Source: Flammeovirgaceae bacterium SG7u.111 | GTDB lineage: Bacteria > Bacteroidota > Bacteroidia > Cytophagales > Flammeovirgaceae | Length of the DNA stretch: 64,000 nt | Assembly: GCA_034044135.1 (NCBI GenBank) | Contig: CP139021.1 | Coordinates: 6,153,635 to 6,217,634 of the forward strand | Direction: 5' to 3' | Shown: one piece after another, positions 51,273 through 60,784 of the stretch | Layout: every line of letters starts with the position of its first letter | Position numbering within the stretch: position 1 is the first letter of the stretch | Notes under the pieces: generated by a model | What the model saw: the letters and a program-made list of their open reading frames with translations, nothing else | What the model was told of the DNA's origin: nothing | Databases searched by the model: none | Program-made: the position numbers and the translations under genes

Positions 51273-52703
51273 CTAAAACTCTGCACTTTTTGGTGCTCTT
51301 GGAAATGGGATTACGTCTCTGATATTACCCATACCCGTCACGAATAATACCATACGCTCGAAGCCCATACCAAAGCCGCTATGCGGTGCAGTACCAAACT
51401 TCCTCAACTCCAAGAACCACCACAAGTCTTCTTCTGGCACATCCATTTCCGCCATTCTTTTCGAGAGCTTTTCATAGTTCTCCTCACGCTGCGAACCGCC
51501 AATTATCTCACCTATGCCTGGGAAAAGAACATCCATAGCACCAACTGTTTTCCCATCCTCATTTTGCTTCATATAAAAAGCTTTAATGTCTTTAGGATAA
51601 TCAGTCAAGATCACTGGCTTTTTGTAGTGTTTCTCTACCAAGTAGCGCTCATGCTCCGACTGCAAGTCAATCCCCCACTCCACAGGATATTGGAATTTCT
51701 TCTTCTTATTTGGCTTCGAATTCACCAAAACCTCAACAGCCTCTGTATAAGTCAATCGCTCAAAATCATTTTCAACAACAAACTTCAAGCGCTCTATCAA
51801 GCCCATTTCGCTCCGCTGATTTTGCGGCTTGCTTTTCTCTTCCTTCTCAGCTCGCTGATCGAGGAAAGCTAAATCGTCGGCACAGTTATCCAGCGCATAT
51901 TTAATAAGGTACTTTGAGAATTCTTCCGCTAAGTCCATGTTGTCTTTCAGCTCGTAAAAAGCCATTTCCGGCTCTATCATCCAGAACTCAGCCAAGTGCC
52001 TAGCCGTGTTTGAATTTTCCGCTCTAAATGTAGGTCCAAAAGTATAGACCTCGCCCAAAGCCATAGCGCCTACTTCAGCTTCCAGTTGCCCAGAAACGGT
52101 AAGGTTGGTCTCTTTTCCAAAGAAATCTTCTTTATAATCTACCTCTCCTTCCTCTGTAGTTGGCGGGTTCTGAGGGTCTAAAGTACTTACCCTGAACATT
52201 TCACCTGCACCCTCGGCATCCGATCCCGTGATGATGGGCGTGTGCATATAATAAAACCCCTTATCATTAAAAAATTTGTGGATGGCAAAAGCTAACGAAT
52301 GCCTAATTCGCATCACAGCGCTTATAGTATTCGTTCTGAAGCGCAAGTGCGCTTTTTCCCTCAAAAACTCCAAAGAATGCTGCTTAGGCTGCAAAGGATA
52401 AACATTTGGGTCTGAATCACCATAAATATGAATATCCTCGGCAATGAGCTCGACTTTTTGCCCTTTACCCATTGATTCTACCAACTTTCCCTTTGCCATA
52501 ATACAAGCACTGGTGGTAATCCTCTTTAGCAAAGTATCATCGAATTGCTCAAAATCTACTACTACTTGCAAATTATTGATACTCGATCCATCATTTAATT
52601 GTATAAACCTATTGCTCCTGAAAGTTTTTACCCACCCTTTCACAAGCACTTCTGTTCCAATTTTTCCAGATTCTAATAGTGAACCAATCTTTGTCCTTTC
52701 CAC
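51273..52703 (-). CDS. asnS: Asparaginyl-tRNA synthetase
   Basis: 476 residues. The N-terminal OB-fold anticodon-binding domain ('[20 protein letters not shown]') is followed by the class II catalytic domain. Motif 2 is '[20 protein letters not shown]' and motif 3 is '[20 protein letters not shown]'. '[18 protein letters not shown]' and 'DAEGAGEMF' are AsnS-type; the '[15 protein letters not shown]' C-terminus is that of AsnRS. An insertion of about 70 residues lies in the middle ('[20 protein letters not shown]'), common to Bacteroidota AsnRS. It charges tRNA-Asn directly. Single gene. Confidence 0.96.
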   Translation of the reverse strand: MERTKIGSLLESGKIGTEVLVKGWVKTFRSNRFIQLNDGSSINNLQVVVDFEQFDDTLLKRITTSACIMAKGKLVESMGKGQKVELIAEDIHIYGDSDPNVYPLQPKQHSLEFLREKAHLRFRTNTISAVMRIRHSLAFAIHKFFNDKGFYYMHTPIITGSDAEGAGEMFRVSTLDPQNPPTTEEGEVDYKEDFFGKETNLTVSGQLEAEVGAMALGEVYTFGPTFRAENSNTARHLAEFWMIEPEMAFYELKDNMDLAEEFSKYLIKYALDNCADDLAFLDQRAEKEEKSKPQNQRSEMGLIERLKFVVENDFERLTYTEAVEVLVNSKPNKKKKFQYPVEWGIDLQSEHERYLVEKHYKKPVILTDYPKDIKAFYMKQNEDGKTVGAMDVLFPGIGEIIGGSQREENYEKLSKRMAEMDVPEEDLWWFLELRKFGTAPHSGFGMGFERMVLFVTGMGNIRDVIPFPRAPKSAEF

Positions 52704-52790
52704 TGCTCTCTGTTTTTTTAATGTGATGTTAAAAAGTATCTTTTTACAAGTTTGTCATATTCTTCCAAGCTTTATTTTTGGTTATTGACA

Positions 52791-52819
52791 AAAATAAAAC
52801 CCTCGATAAAATCGAGGGT
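52791..52819 (-). terminator. Terminator-like hairpin between asnS and the DUF3298-like gene
   Basis: ACCCTCGAT (52799-52807) and ATCGAGGGT (52811-52819) form a perfect 9-bp stem with a AAA loop. On the minus strand it is followed by a T-rich run and serves the gene ending at 52872. Confidence 0.8.
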
Positions 52820-52871
52820 AAGGAAGCATCTCACAAAAAAACTGTTTTTTATTTTTTAATCAAAGCATATC

Positions 52872-53603
52872 CTATTTTGTGTGGGTATTTAGATGCGCCC
52901 CAATAGCATTTTCATCTAAAATATCGGATAAGTCGCTCCATTTGATCTTGAAAGATTCTGGGCAATCCTCACGATTCCCATTTGAATTATTCAATGTCAA
53001 TACCAAATGCTCGTCTTCAATGCAGAAGTTGCCTAAAAACTTAGCTTTTTTGATTTTGCAATAATCAGGATTCGAATTGATCTTGTCCATTAAAATGGTT
53101 TTGTAATCAATTCCTTCTTTGAAAATATCTTTCAGAAAAATAAAATCTTTTTTCTCAAGGTCATAATTGAGGGTAAGGTATAAAAGAGAAGGATGGTCGA
53201 TGCCTACAAAGTGGGTGATTTTAACAAACCTAACACTTACCACAGTTTCTAACTGCCTGCATACATCATAATCGAGTGTGAGGTAGCTATAGCCCTCTTT
53301 TTCGTTCGCTTTCTCAGTATATATTTTACTTTGAAAATCAGAAATAGCTCCACTCATGATTTCCTGAATCGCCATGTTTAATTCATAGTCGATATCAGGC
53401 TCATCAATTCTTACTACAGGGTAGCTTATATTCAGCTGATAATTATAAAGAAGGTTTTCTTTATTAAAGCCTTCTTTCGTGATTTTCAGACTTTTCTCAG
53501 CTAAACTATAGTTACTTGCAGTGTTGGTAGGCTTTGAGAAATCAACTCCCAAAAAACCTGACCATGCCCATAAAAATCCAGTTACTAATAATAATATCCT
53601 CAT
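52872..53603 (-). CDS. Secreted DUF3298/RsiV-like protein
   Basis: 243 residues with an N-terminal hydrophobic stretch (MRILLLVTGFLWAWSGFLGV) as signal peptide. 'NYQLNISYPVVRIDEPDIDY' and the following 'ELNMAIQEIMSG' match a DUF4163-type start. 'GYSYLTLDYDVCRQLETVVS', 'GIDHPSLLYLTLNYDLEKKD' and 'LKDIFKEGIDYKTILMDKIN' are DUF3298-type, as in the C-terminal domain of anti-sigma factor RsiV. Such proteins occur outside signalling too; no sigma factor gene is nearby. The function is unknown. Confidence 0.8.
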   Translation of the reverse strand: MRILLLVTGFLWAWSGFLGVDFSKPTNTASNYSLAEKSLKITKEGFNKENLLYNYQLNISYPVVRIDEPDIDYELNMAIQEIMSGAISDFQSKIYTEKANEKEGYSYLTLDYDVCRQLETVVSVRFVKITHFVGIDHPSLLYLTLNYDLEKKDFIFLKDIFKEGIDYKTILMDKINSNPDYCKIKKAKFLGNFCIEDEHLVLTLNNSNGNREDCPESFKIKWSDLSDILDENAIGAHLNTHTK

Positions 53604-53831
53604 CCGTATTGAATGAATAGGTAAACATTACGTAAAAAACTTGTGGATTATTAAGGAAATTATGGTATTGTAGGAATGGTAGTTTGTTAGTGAACGTAGG
53701 AGAGAAAGCAAAAATTGCTATTGTTTTATATGCTTAAAAATACATGAAGTTTCGCAATTATGTTATAAAAGGTCTCCTTTTTTTACAAATATAACGTCAT
53801 AAAAGTTTGTAAGGTGCAAATAAATCTTAAT

Positions 53832-54947
53832 TTATATCATAAACAACCTCCACACCGCACTTGCGATAATCATAACTAGTGAAATTGGTATCAAATACTT
53901 CCAACACAATGACATAAGCTGGTCAACCCGAAGTCTTGGGTAAGTCCATCTTGCCCACATCTGCAAGAAAATTAATCCAAAAGCTTTTGTAAATAACCAG
54001 AAAACGCCCCAAATATTACTTATTATAGAGCCTGGTTCTCCACTTGTGAGTTCTGCCAGCTTCCACTCCCCTATATTTGGTAGTGGAGTATTCCAGCCTC
54101 CAAAAAATAGCACGGCAGCCAAAAGGCTTACCAGTAGCATCACTGCATATTCGGACAACATAAAAAGTGCCCATTTAAAACCAGAGTACTCAGTATGATA
54201 CCCTCCTATCAGCTCTGACTCCGATTCTGGCAAATCGAAAGGTGCTCGGTTAGCCTCAGCCAAAGAAGAAATAAAAAAAATGATGAACACAAAAATCATA
54301 TGAGGAGCACGGAATATATTCCATGTGAAAAAACCTCCCCAAACAGTAGTCTCTATACCTAAGCTTTTTATTCCGAACAAGTAGTTTTGTGCATCTCCTG
54401 TAGCTGTTGCATTTTCATAACTTCCAAACCAAACTCCCTGCTGAAAACACATTTCTTGCAAGTTGAGTGTTTGGCTGATCATTACCACAGCCAAGACCGA
54501 CAAGCCTAGTGGAATCTCATATGAAACAATTTGAGCTACAGAACGCATTGCTCCAAAAAGCGAATACTTGTTGTTAGATGCCCAGCCTGCCATTAATACG
54601 CCTATTACATCCAATGAAATGATAGCCATGAGGTAAAACACACCTATGGGAGCATCAGACCCAACTACGTTCATATTGACCGGCATTACAGCAAAACCTG
54701 CGAAAATAGATGTAAAGATGACAATGGGTGCCAAAGCAAACAAAAGCTTATCTGCCGACTTTGGTATTACATCTTCTTTTTGAAGCAATTTTAGCAAATC
54801 TGCCACAGTCTGGATCAATCCATATTTGCCAGTTTCCATAGGACCTAACCTATCTTGCATAAATGCAGAAACTTTCCTCTCTGCATACACTACAAATACG
54901 GTATAGGTCAGAATAAAGGGTAAAAAGAACAAAAATGCTATAACCAT
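53832..54947 (-). CDS. nuoH: NADH-quinone oxidoreductase subunit H, orphan
   Basis: 371 residues with eight membrane helices. The N-terminus 'AERKVSAFMQDRLGPMETGK' holds the conserved ERK and Q-x-R-x-GP, followed by 'GLIQTVADLLKLLQKEDVIP', 'SLFGAMRSVAQIVSYEIPLG' and 'ANRAPFDLPESESELIGGYH', the NuoH signatures with the quinone-site acidic residues. The C-terminus has 'RWTYPRLRVDQLMSLCWKYL'. It is the membrane subunit that links the peripheral arm to the proton pumps. No other nuo gene adjoins it: the neighbours are a DUF3298-like gene and an acyltransferase. Confidence 0.95.
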   Translation of the reverse strand: MVIAFLFFLPFILTYTVFVVYAERKVSAFMQDRLGPMETGKYGLIQTVADLLKLLQKEDVIPKSADKLLFALAPIVIFTSIFAGFAVMPVNMNVVGSDAPIGVFYLMAIISLDVIGVLMAGWASNNKYSLFGAMRSVAQIVSYEIPLGLSVLAVVMISQTLNLQEMCFQQGVWFGSYENATATGDAQNYLFGIKSLGIETTVWGGFFTWNIFRAPHMIFVFIIFFISSLAEANRAPFDLPESESELIGGYHTEYSGFKWALFMLSEYAVMLLVSLLAAVLFFGGWNTPLPNIGEWKLAELTSGEPGSIISNIWGVFWLFTKAFGLIFLQMWARWTYPRLRVDQLMSLCWKYLIPISLVMIIASAVWRLFMI

Positions 54948-55035
54948 TGGAGATTTTTTTATCCTTCCCAGACTAGGAAGGAAATACCTACTTCAGACAA
55001 GCAGCAATATTACAATTTTTTTTCCATTTCAAGCT

Positions 55036-56187
55036 TTATTTACCCCTATAGCCTTTAATGAGCATTGGGATCCACCCAACTACAGGGATGAAATAAGTAA
55101 GCAAGAATGGGTTTTGTAAAAAAATTCTGAACACGGAAAGGAAACCTAGTTTCATTTTAACTTTACCAGCTCCATTTTTCTTGTACTGTCTCATAAAATC
55201 GGAGAAAAGTAAAGGCCAGCCAAAGGGGAGATAGTAGGGAAAGTACTGTAAATTGACCCAAGCTTTTTTTACAAGCTCTCTGAGCTTATAATGCTTTTGT
55301 CCATACTCTTTTACAGCCGTATCCAATTGCGCTTGCATTATAGACTGAACCTTATCACGAAGCATTTCTAAATCTTCCCTTGTTACTTCTTCAAATGGCT
55401 TTTGAAGCATCTTATATGGCTTGATTCTTTTACCTCGCACATAAATCAACTTTGCAGGCATGGCAAAATAAAAAAGCCAAGGCTGCAACAAAAGTATAAT
55501 TGTAAGATAACCAAGAGGCAAAAATGGGATACCAATTTTATTGATAAGCTTATTTATGAAAGCATTACTATAATGGAGAGGGTTGATATACTCTCCATTA
55601 ACCGTCGCTACGGGGATGATATCCGTTTTATATTTCAAGCTCATCCGCAGCGAAGAGGTTGAAAAACGCTGCAATTGATATTTTTTATCGAACCCTTTCC
55701 CAATGCCTGGCACCCCTTCTGGGTAGATGAGCAAGTTATAATCCGTTTGCTGCATCATTGTTTCAAAATTGAGTGTGGTGGCATCTATACTTCCTACCCT
55801 TTTCCATAGGTTTTTAGTTAGAAAGGGGTTCATCAATGCCGTTTGTGAGAGCATAGGCGAAGTAAGTGGGCGACAAGCATTTTCGCCATAACCAGCAATA
55901 TGAAAAAAAGCTGCAGCCATTACAATCCCATCCCAAGGGAAAGCCATACCAGAATGGTTACTAGCAAAAATCAAGGGGCAGTCTACCCTATTTCTTTTAG
56001 GAAAAGTATCAAAACCAATAAACTCTGGACGGAAATAAACACGCAAAATCAAGTCCATCACATGCTTGTAAAGCTCTTTCAGAAAGTCTTTATCGAAGTA
56101 CTCGTCATAAATTCCCACATTCGCCTTAATGTACTCTTGCAACTGCTCTTCTGTGAGCGTCCTCAGATTAACTTTTCGATTTTGCAT
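55036..56187 (-). CDS. PlsC-like 1-acyl-glycerol-3-phosphate acyltransferase family protein
   Basis: 383 residues. The acyltransferase core starts with 'CPLIFASNHSGMAFPWDGIV', where NH..D is a variant of the NHx4D motif with a longer spacing, followed by 'KRVGSIDAT' and 'NLLIYPEGVPGIGKGFDKKY' (the second substrate-binding motif, YPEG). 'DIIPVATVNGEYINPLHY' is motif III. There is one hydrophobic helix near 'LGYLTIILLLQPWLFYFAMP'. It is longer than PlsC (about 245) and has extra C-terminal helices. The acceptor may be a lysophospholipid or another lipid. Confidence 0.82.
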   Translation of the reverse strand: MQNRKVNLRTLTEEQLQEYIKANVGIYDEYFDKDFLKELYKHVMDLILRVYFRPEFIGFDTFPKRNRVDCPLIFASNHSGMAFPWDGIVMAAAFFHIAGYGENACRPLTSPMLSQTALMNPFLTKNLWKRVGSIDATTLNFETMMQQTDYNLLIYPEGVPGIGKGFDKKYQLQRFSTSSLRMSLKYKTDIIPVATVNGEYINPLHYSNAFINKLINKIGIPFLPLGYLTIILLLQPWLFYFAMPAKLIYVRGKRIKPYKMLQKPFEEVTREDLEMLRDKVQSIMQAQLDTAVKEYGQKHYKLRELVKKAWVNLQYFPYYLPFGWPLLFSDFMRQYKKNGAGKVKMKLGFLSVFRIFLQNPFLLTYFIPVVGWIPMLIKGYRGK

Positions 56188-56630
56188 AATTGAAGGACTT
56201 CTTCTGCTATTTGTATCTACCTTCCTATTTCTCTTTCACATAAGAAGTAAAAAATCAATATCGTTTTGCGCTCAAACAAGTCGCTTCTTTAGCTCTTTTA
56301 ATCCTAAATCTATTACCAGCTTTGAGCTTGTTTCATTTCCATAATTAATGGATAATCATTAAACTAGCAGATTCACAATTGATAAATTAACATAAGGGGA
56401 CTTGACTTGGATACAAACCAATTGACTTGGTCAAGTATAAAAACAATCGTCGGTATTTTCAGTATTCAACTAACATTTTTCACCTGACCATGTTAATTTC
56501 GTGAATTTTAAAGGCAATCAATAATGCCTCAAAACCAAATGCACCTATTTAGCCGTAAGACATTGGTTTGTAAAGTAAAATTTAATTTCAAAAAAATAGC
56601 ACTAGTGCTTACATCACATACACTTATAAA
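56188..56630. other. 443-base divergent spacer
   Basis: It separates the acyltransferase (-) and the ABC ATPase gene (+), so it must hold both promoters. A 12-bp palindrome near 56598 is the only structure seen. No gene or strong repeat is found. Confidence 0.5.
56598..56609. promoter_or_regulatory. 12-bp palindrome before the ABC ATPase gene
   Basis: AGCACTAGTGCT is perfectly palindromic, 21 bases before ATG 56631, and could be an operator or part of the leader. Confidence 0.3.
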
Positions 56631-57287
56631 ATGTTAAAAGCTGTTGGGCTCACAAAGCAGTACGGAGAACTGCCTGTTTTAAAAGGGATTGATATCCATG
56701 TAAAAAAATCTGAGGTTGTATCAATAGTAGGCGCCTCTGGAGCTGGAAAAAGCACCTTGCTCCATATTTTAGGAACATTGGACACTCCCGATACAGGCAA
56801 AATGAGCATTGCCGATACAGACGTATTTTCCCTTTCGGGAAATGAACTGGCGCAGTACCGAAACCAACGTATTGGTTTTGTGTTTCAATTCCACAACCTC
56901 TTACCTGAATTCACCGCACTCGAAAATGTCTGCCTACCTGGCTACATCAGCGGAAAAGATAAAACAGAGGTGGAAAAAAGAGGGAAAGAATTATTGAAAC
57001 TGCTAAACATCTCCTCGCGCGAAGGGCATAAGCCTTCCCAGATGTCGGGTGGAGAACAGCAAAGAGCTGCCGTAGCAAGATCATTGGTCAATAACCCCTC
57101 TATTGTATTTGCAGATGAGCCAAGTGGCAACCTCGACTCTAAAAATGCAGATGAACTCCACAACTTGTTCTTCAAACTACGGGACGAGCTGGGGCAAACT
57201 TTTGTAATAGTGACCCACAATTCTTCTTTTGCCCAAATGGCAAATAGGATGTTGGAAATAAAAGATGGTGTAATGGTAGTAGAATAA
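56631..57287 (+). CDS. ABC transporter ATP-binding protein, LolD-like
   Basis: 218 residues. Walker A 'GASGAGKSTLLHILGTLDTP', Q-loop 'FVFQFHNLLPEFTALENVCL', ABC signature 'MSGGEQQRAAVARSLVNNPS', Walker B 'IVFADEPSGNLDS' and switch His 'VIVTHNSSF' are all present. The 'SGEQQRVAIARAL'-type motif and the QFHxLLPEFTALENV segment put it in the LolD/MacB branch (lipoprotein release or export). No LolC/E-type permease gene is adjacent, so the partner lies elsewhere. Confidence 0.88.
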   Translation: MLKAVGLTKQYGELPVLKGIDIHVKKSEVVSIVGASGAGKSTLLHILGTLDTPDTGKMSIADTDVFSLSGNELAQYRNQRIGFVFQFHNLLPEFTALENVCLPGYISGKDKTEVEKRGKELLKLLNISSREGHKPSQMSGGEQQRAAVARSLVNNPSIVFADEPSGNLDSKNADELHNLFFKLRDELGQTFVIVTHNSSFAQMANRMLEIKDGVMVVE

Positions 57288-57316
57288 AAAAAGAGCTTGC
57301 CAAAACTGGCAAGCTC
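57287..57316 (-). terminator. Terminator between the ABC ATPase gene and pdhB
   Basis: GAGCTTGCCA (57293-57302) pairs perfectly with TGGCAAGCTC (57307-57316). The A-run before it serves the minus-strand pdhB, and the convergent plus-strand gene may also end here. Confidence 0.85.
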
Positions 57317-57344
57317 ACTTTATATAAGAATAGGTAAAACCTAA

Positions 57345-58325
57345 TTACTTCACGTACATTACAGATTTCACTGCCTCTATAGTCCTTTTTACGTTTGGTA
57401 ATGCAGCCTCGATAAGCGTAGGCGCATATGGCAAAGGAACATCCAAGTTGTTGATTTTGATAACTGGAGCATCCAAATAATCAAAAGCATATTTTTGAAC
57501 ATGGTAAGAGATCTCAGAGGCAATAGAAGCCAATGGCCAAGATTCTTCCACTATCACCAACCTATTTGTTTTCTTCACAGATTCCAAAATAGCTGGGTAA
57601 TCAATTGGTCTTACCGACTGCAAGTCGATCAGCTCTACCGAAATATTATCTTTTGCAAGCTCAGCAGCAGCTTCCTTGGCAACTTTCAAAAGCTTACCAT
57701 AAGAAATCATAGTAACATCTGTTCCTTCTTGTACAAGGTCAGCTTTACCTATTGGAATTAAATATTCACTCTCAGGAACCTCTCCCTTATCGCCGTACAT
57801 CACTTCCGACTCCATGAAAATAACCGGGTCGTTATCACGAATAGCAGATTTCAAAAGCCCTTTGGCATTGTAAGGAGTAGAAGCAACTACTACTTTCAAA
57901 CCAGGTGTATTAGCATACCAGTTTTCGAAGTTCTGAGAGTGCTGTGCACCCAACATACCTGCGTTACCTGTTGGACCTCTAAATACTATAGGAATATTAA
58001 ATTGCCCGCCAGACATTGACTTCATTTTAGCTGCGCCATTGATGATTTGGTCAATAGCTACAAGCGAAAAGTTAAACGTCATGAACTCAATAACAGGCCT
58101 AAGATCGTTCATTGCTGCACCAACTCCTATCCCTCCAAAACCTAACTCTGCAATTGGCGTATCAATAACTCTTTCAGGACCAAACTCATCGAGCATGCCT
58201 TGGCTCACCTTATAAGCTCCATTGTATTCAGCAACCTCTTCACCCATCAAAAAGACATTCTTGTCTCTGCGCATTTCCTCAGACATTGCTTCTCTGAGCG
58301 CTTCTCTAAATTGAATTTCTCTCAT
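57345..58325 (-). CDS. pdhB: Pyruvate dehydrogenase complex E1 component, beta subunit
   Basis: 326 residues. 'FREALREAMSEEMRRDKNVF' opens the family, followed by 'LMGEEVAEYNGAYKVSQGML', 'RVIDTPIAELGFGGIGVGAA' and 'FMTFNFSLVAIDQIINGAAK', which carry the thiamine diphosphate and subunit-contact residues (E in 'MGEEV'). The C-terminal transketolase domain has 'VIVEESWPLASIASEISYHV'. It pairs with an E1-alpha subunit to decarboxylate pyruvate and feed acetyl-CoA. Alpha, E2 and E3 genes are not in the window. A branched-chain 2-oxoacid E1 is less likely given the PdhB-type segments. Confidence 0.93.
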   Translation of the reverse strand: MREIQFREALREAMSEEMRRDKNVFLMGEEVAEYNGAYKVSQGMLDEFGPERVIDTPIAELGFGGIGVGAAMNDLRPVIEFMTFNFSLVAIDQIINGAAKMKSMSGGQFNIPIVFRGPTGNAGMLGAQHSQNFENWYANTPGLKVVVASTPYNAKGLLKSAIRDNDPVIFMESEVMYGDKGEVPESEYLIPIGKADLVQEGTDVTMISYGKLLKVAKEAAAELAKDNISVELIDLQSVRPIDYPAILESVKKTNRLVIVEESWPLASIASEISYHVQKYAFDYLDAPVIKINNLDVPLPYAPTLIEAALPNVKRTIEAVKSVMYVK

Positions 58326-58391
58326 TTGTACTTAGTATATATCGTTGGCGTCAGCTATTTAAAAATTTATTAACGCTGCAAATTTATTACA

Positions 58392-58429
58392 AAAAAAACA
58401 AAGCCTGCTTTATTTTGTTAAAGCAGGCT
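58392..58429 (-). terminator. Terminator of the OmpA/TPR lipoprotein gene
   Basis: AGCCTGCTTTA (58402-58412) pairs 11 of 11 with TAAAGCAGGCT (58419-58429). The A-run 58391-58398 gives a minus-strand U-run. Confidence 0.85.
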
Positions 58430-58460
58430 CTGAAAATTTATAATTTTTTTATCAAATCCC

Positions 58461-60284
58461 TTATTTGGTAGCTTCAGCTACTGCAGATTGGAACTTAATA
58501 AACTCAAGATCTTTAACAGCCATTTCCTTCAAGCTTCCATCAGCCTCAATAGCTTTAGCAAGATTAGAAGTCAATTTTTCAGCATCGCCTACTCTTGCAG
58601 CAGTTATAGCAGCACCGTAGTAAGCCAAAGCGTTTTTGCTGTCAGCAGCGATTGCATCTTCAAAAGCACTCATTGCTTTAGGATAAGAATCAGCATCCAT
58701 CTCTTTGCTAGCTTTCAACAAGATAGCCAAACCTTTGTTGTAAAGAGTTTCTGAGCTGTTTCCACCTTTTTCAAGATCGCTGATCGCAGAAGCGTAGCTA
58801 GCTTTTGTGATGTTTACATAACCTTTCAAAGCACTAATTGAAGCAGCAAGTTCTGGAGAAGAAGCTCCTGATACTTTACCGATAGTAGAGAACGCTTCGT
58901 CTTTTTCATCTAACAATAGTTGAGCACTCGCCAAGTTAGCATAAGCCTCAGTAGACTCTTGCTTTTGAAGGCTAAGCTTGAAGTTAGAAGCAGCATCCTT
59001 GATAAGTTTTGTTTTTTTGCTTTCGCTGCTAGCGTTAGCAGCCATTTCCATATAAACAGCACCAAGGTTGTTGTATGCAGCATAGCTGTCGCTCATTTTG
59101 ATAGCAGACTGATAGATTTTTTCTTTCTCAGCCAAATCAGGAGTCATAGAAGCAGCGTAGCTCATTTGAAGTGCGTTAAGCTCTTCAGTTTCGTCACCGT
59201 TAGCAATTTTCTTTGCACGTACCATGATCTCAGCATCAGTTGGCTTGTCTTTGATCTCAAGGATCTCAGCTTTAGCAGCTCTCAATGGAGGATAAACATC
59301 TCTGAAGATCATTTTGTAGAAAGAAAGTGTTTGCAATTTCAATTCTTTAGAAACGAAATCACCAGGACCGTTCAAGATATCAAGAACTTCGCTTTTTTGA
59401 GCATCAGTCAATCTATCGTAAGCACTAAGAGCAGCTTTGAAAGTAGACCAATCTTCTACTACTGGCTTCAATTGGAAGTTGATACTATCAACAGCATCTT
59501 CGTAATCGTGTTTTTTAGCAAGTTTCTTGTAGAAATCCTCAACTACAGCAGCTCTTTCGTTAGCAAGTTTGCTGTTTACGTCAGTAGGGCCTTCAGGAGA
59601 GTGCATACCTGATACATTAATTGTGCGAACAGGTTTGTTAGCTTGAACATAAGAGTCCAATTCTTTACCTCTTTCGCCTCTTCTTTCGCTGTAGCGAAGA
59701 TCTGAACGACCTTGCAAGAAGAAGAAGTCAACGTTAGTTGGGATATACTCTTCAGAGTTGTCATAACCGTGAGGAGCATAGTTAGCCAACAGAGGAGCTT
59801 GAACCAACAAAGAAGTAGTAATTACTCCTTTTGCTGCATCACCTACTGGAGGGAATGGAGTCAACTCGCTCGCTTTTACTTTCTCTGGCTTAGTTTTTTT
59901 GTAAGCTCTTCCTATGAAAGCAACATTACCTTCCTTGTATTTCTCATCGTAAATAAAGCCGAAATACTGCTCTGCAGATGGAGCTGGGTTTTTGGCTAAA
60001 GCATCCCCATCAAATTCCATTTTGCCAAGAGACAAAGGCTCATTGTCTGGAGTAGCATAGAACATCTCTACTTCATACATGATCTTTGGCTTAAGAACAT
60101 TTTCTGGCAATGTAGCAGAAGCTACAAATGCAACCGAGTCTCCGTGTAATTCTACTGGAGAAGGTTTTACAACAAATTGACCACCACCCGCTTTTTTAAG
60201 CATTGGTGTCAATGAATCACAGCTTGCAAAAAATAGTGTAGCTGATAGTAAAATAAATGATAACGCCCGTTTGTACATATTCAT
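58461..60284 (-). CDS. Lipoprotein with OmpA-like and tetratricopeptide regions
   Basis: 607 residues. The signal peptide MYKRALSFILLSATLFFASC ends with a lipobox 'FASC'; a second Met two codons in (MYKRA) is also possible as the start. Residues about 35-170 are a beta-rich domain. An OmpA-like region follows ('NVDFFFLQGRSDLRYSERRG', 'RTINVSGMHSPEGPTDVNSK', 'LANERAAVVEDFYKKL'), with the NxxL...R of peptidoglycan-binding proteins. Residues 375-607 are TPR-like helices ('AYNNLGAVYMEMAA', 'STEAYANLASAQLLLDEKDE', 'LAYYGAAITAARVGDAEKL'). It probably sits in the periplasm bound to the outer membrane and touches the cell wall. Confidence 0.82.
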   Translation of the reverse strand: MNMYKRALSFILLSATLFFASCDSLTPMLKKAGGGQFVVKPSPVELHGDSVAFVASATLPENVLKPKIMYEVEMFYATPDNEPLSLGKMEFDGDALAKNPAPSAEQYFGFIYDEKYKEGNVAFIGRAYKKTKPEKVKASELTPFPPVGDAAKGVITTSLLVQAPLLANYAPHGYDNSEEYIPTNVDFFFLQGRSDLRYSERRGERGKELDSYVQANKPVRTINVSGMHSPEGPTDVNSKLANERAAVVEDFYKKLAKKHDYEDAVDSINFQLKPVVEDWSTFKAALSAYDRLTDAQKSEVLDILNGPGDFVSKELKLQTLSFYKMIFRDVYPPLRAAKAEILEIKDKPTDAEIMVRAKKIANGDETEELNALQMSYAASMTPDLAEKEKIYQSAIKMSDSYAAYNNLGAVYMEMAANASSESKKTKLIKDAASNFKLSLQKQESTEAYANLASAQLLLDEKDEAFSTIGKVSGASSPELAASISALKGYVNITKASYASAISDLEKGGNSSETLYNKGLAILLKASKEMDADSYPKAMSAFEDAIAADSKNALAYYGAAITAARVGDAEKLTSNLAKAIEADGSLKEMAVKDLEFIKFQSAVAEATK

Positions 60285-60784
60285 AATATTTAAAATAGAT
60301 TAATATCTTCGATAAACACAAAAATATCTTGATAAGATCATTATTCCAAAATCTCAGCTTTAAAAGACTGCTTTAATTTTAGGCGTGAAGCTAATAATAA
60401 TTCTTCACATCATCAGTAAGTAGCATAAAGTTATTGTTAACACCCATTAAACTTTATACCTCACTTATTGTTTCTAACAATAGGAATAGCGAGCATTGCG
60501 AATAAAAAATACTACCTCACAAAAAACAATACAGCTTTTAAAGAAGAATTAAATTTAATAAAAGTCTAGGTCAGTACAAATAAAAGATATGGATTGTTTG
60601 CCTGATCTATAATTTCTACCCAAAATATACTACTTAGGCAAAACTTGCAGCTTGTGTCGCAGAGCAGTTTACCCCACGAGAGATAAAAGAGTATATATAA
60701 TAAATCTTAAAGGAGGGAACTAGCATTCATAGGAAACCGTAATAATTGAAACGGTTTAAAAATTTCTAAATTCAATTGATACAA
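60285..60784. other. 500-base divergent spacer
   Basis: It lies between the OmpA/TPR gene (-) and the PspC-like gene (+). AAACCGT (60734-60740) and ACGGTTT (60751-60757) form a 7-bp hairpin about 30 bases before the PspC-like start. A Shine-Dalgarno-like AAAGGAGGG lies near 60710 without a start codon at the right distance. Nothing else is recognised. Confidence 0.5.

Noticed and set aside
58920-59612. 230-codon plus-strand frame opposite the OmpA/TPR lipoprotein
   Set aside because: It is an antisense shadow of a clearly coding minus-strand gene and has a Ser/Phe-rich composition typical of such shadows.
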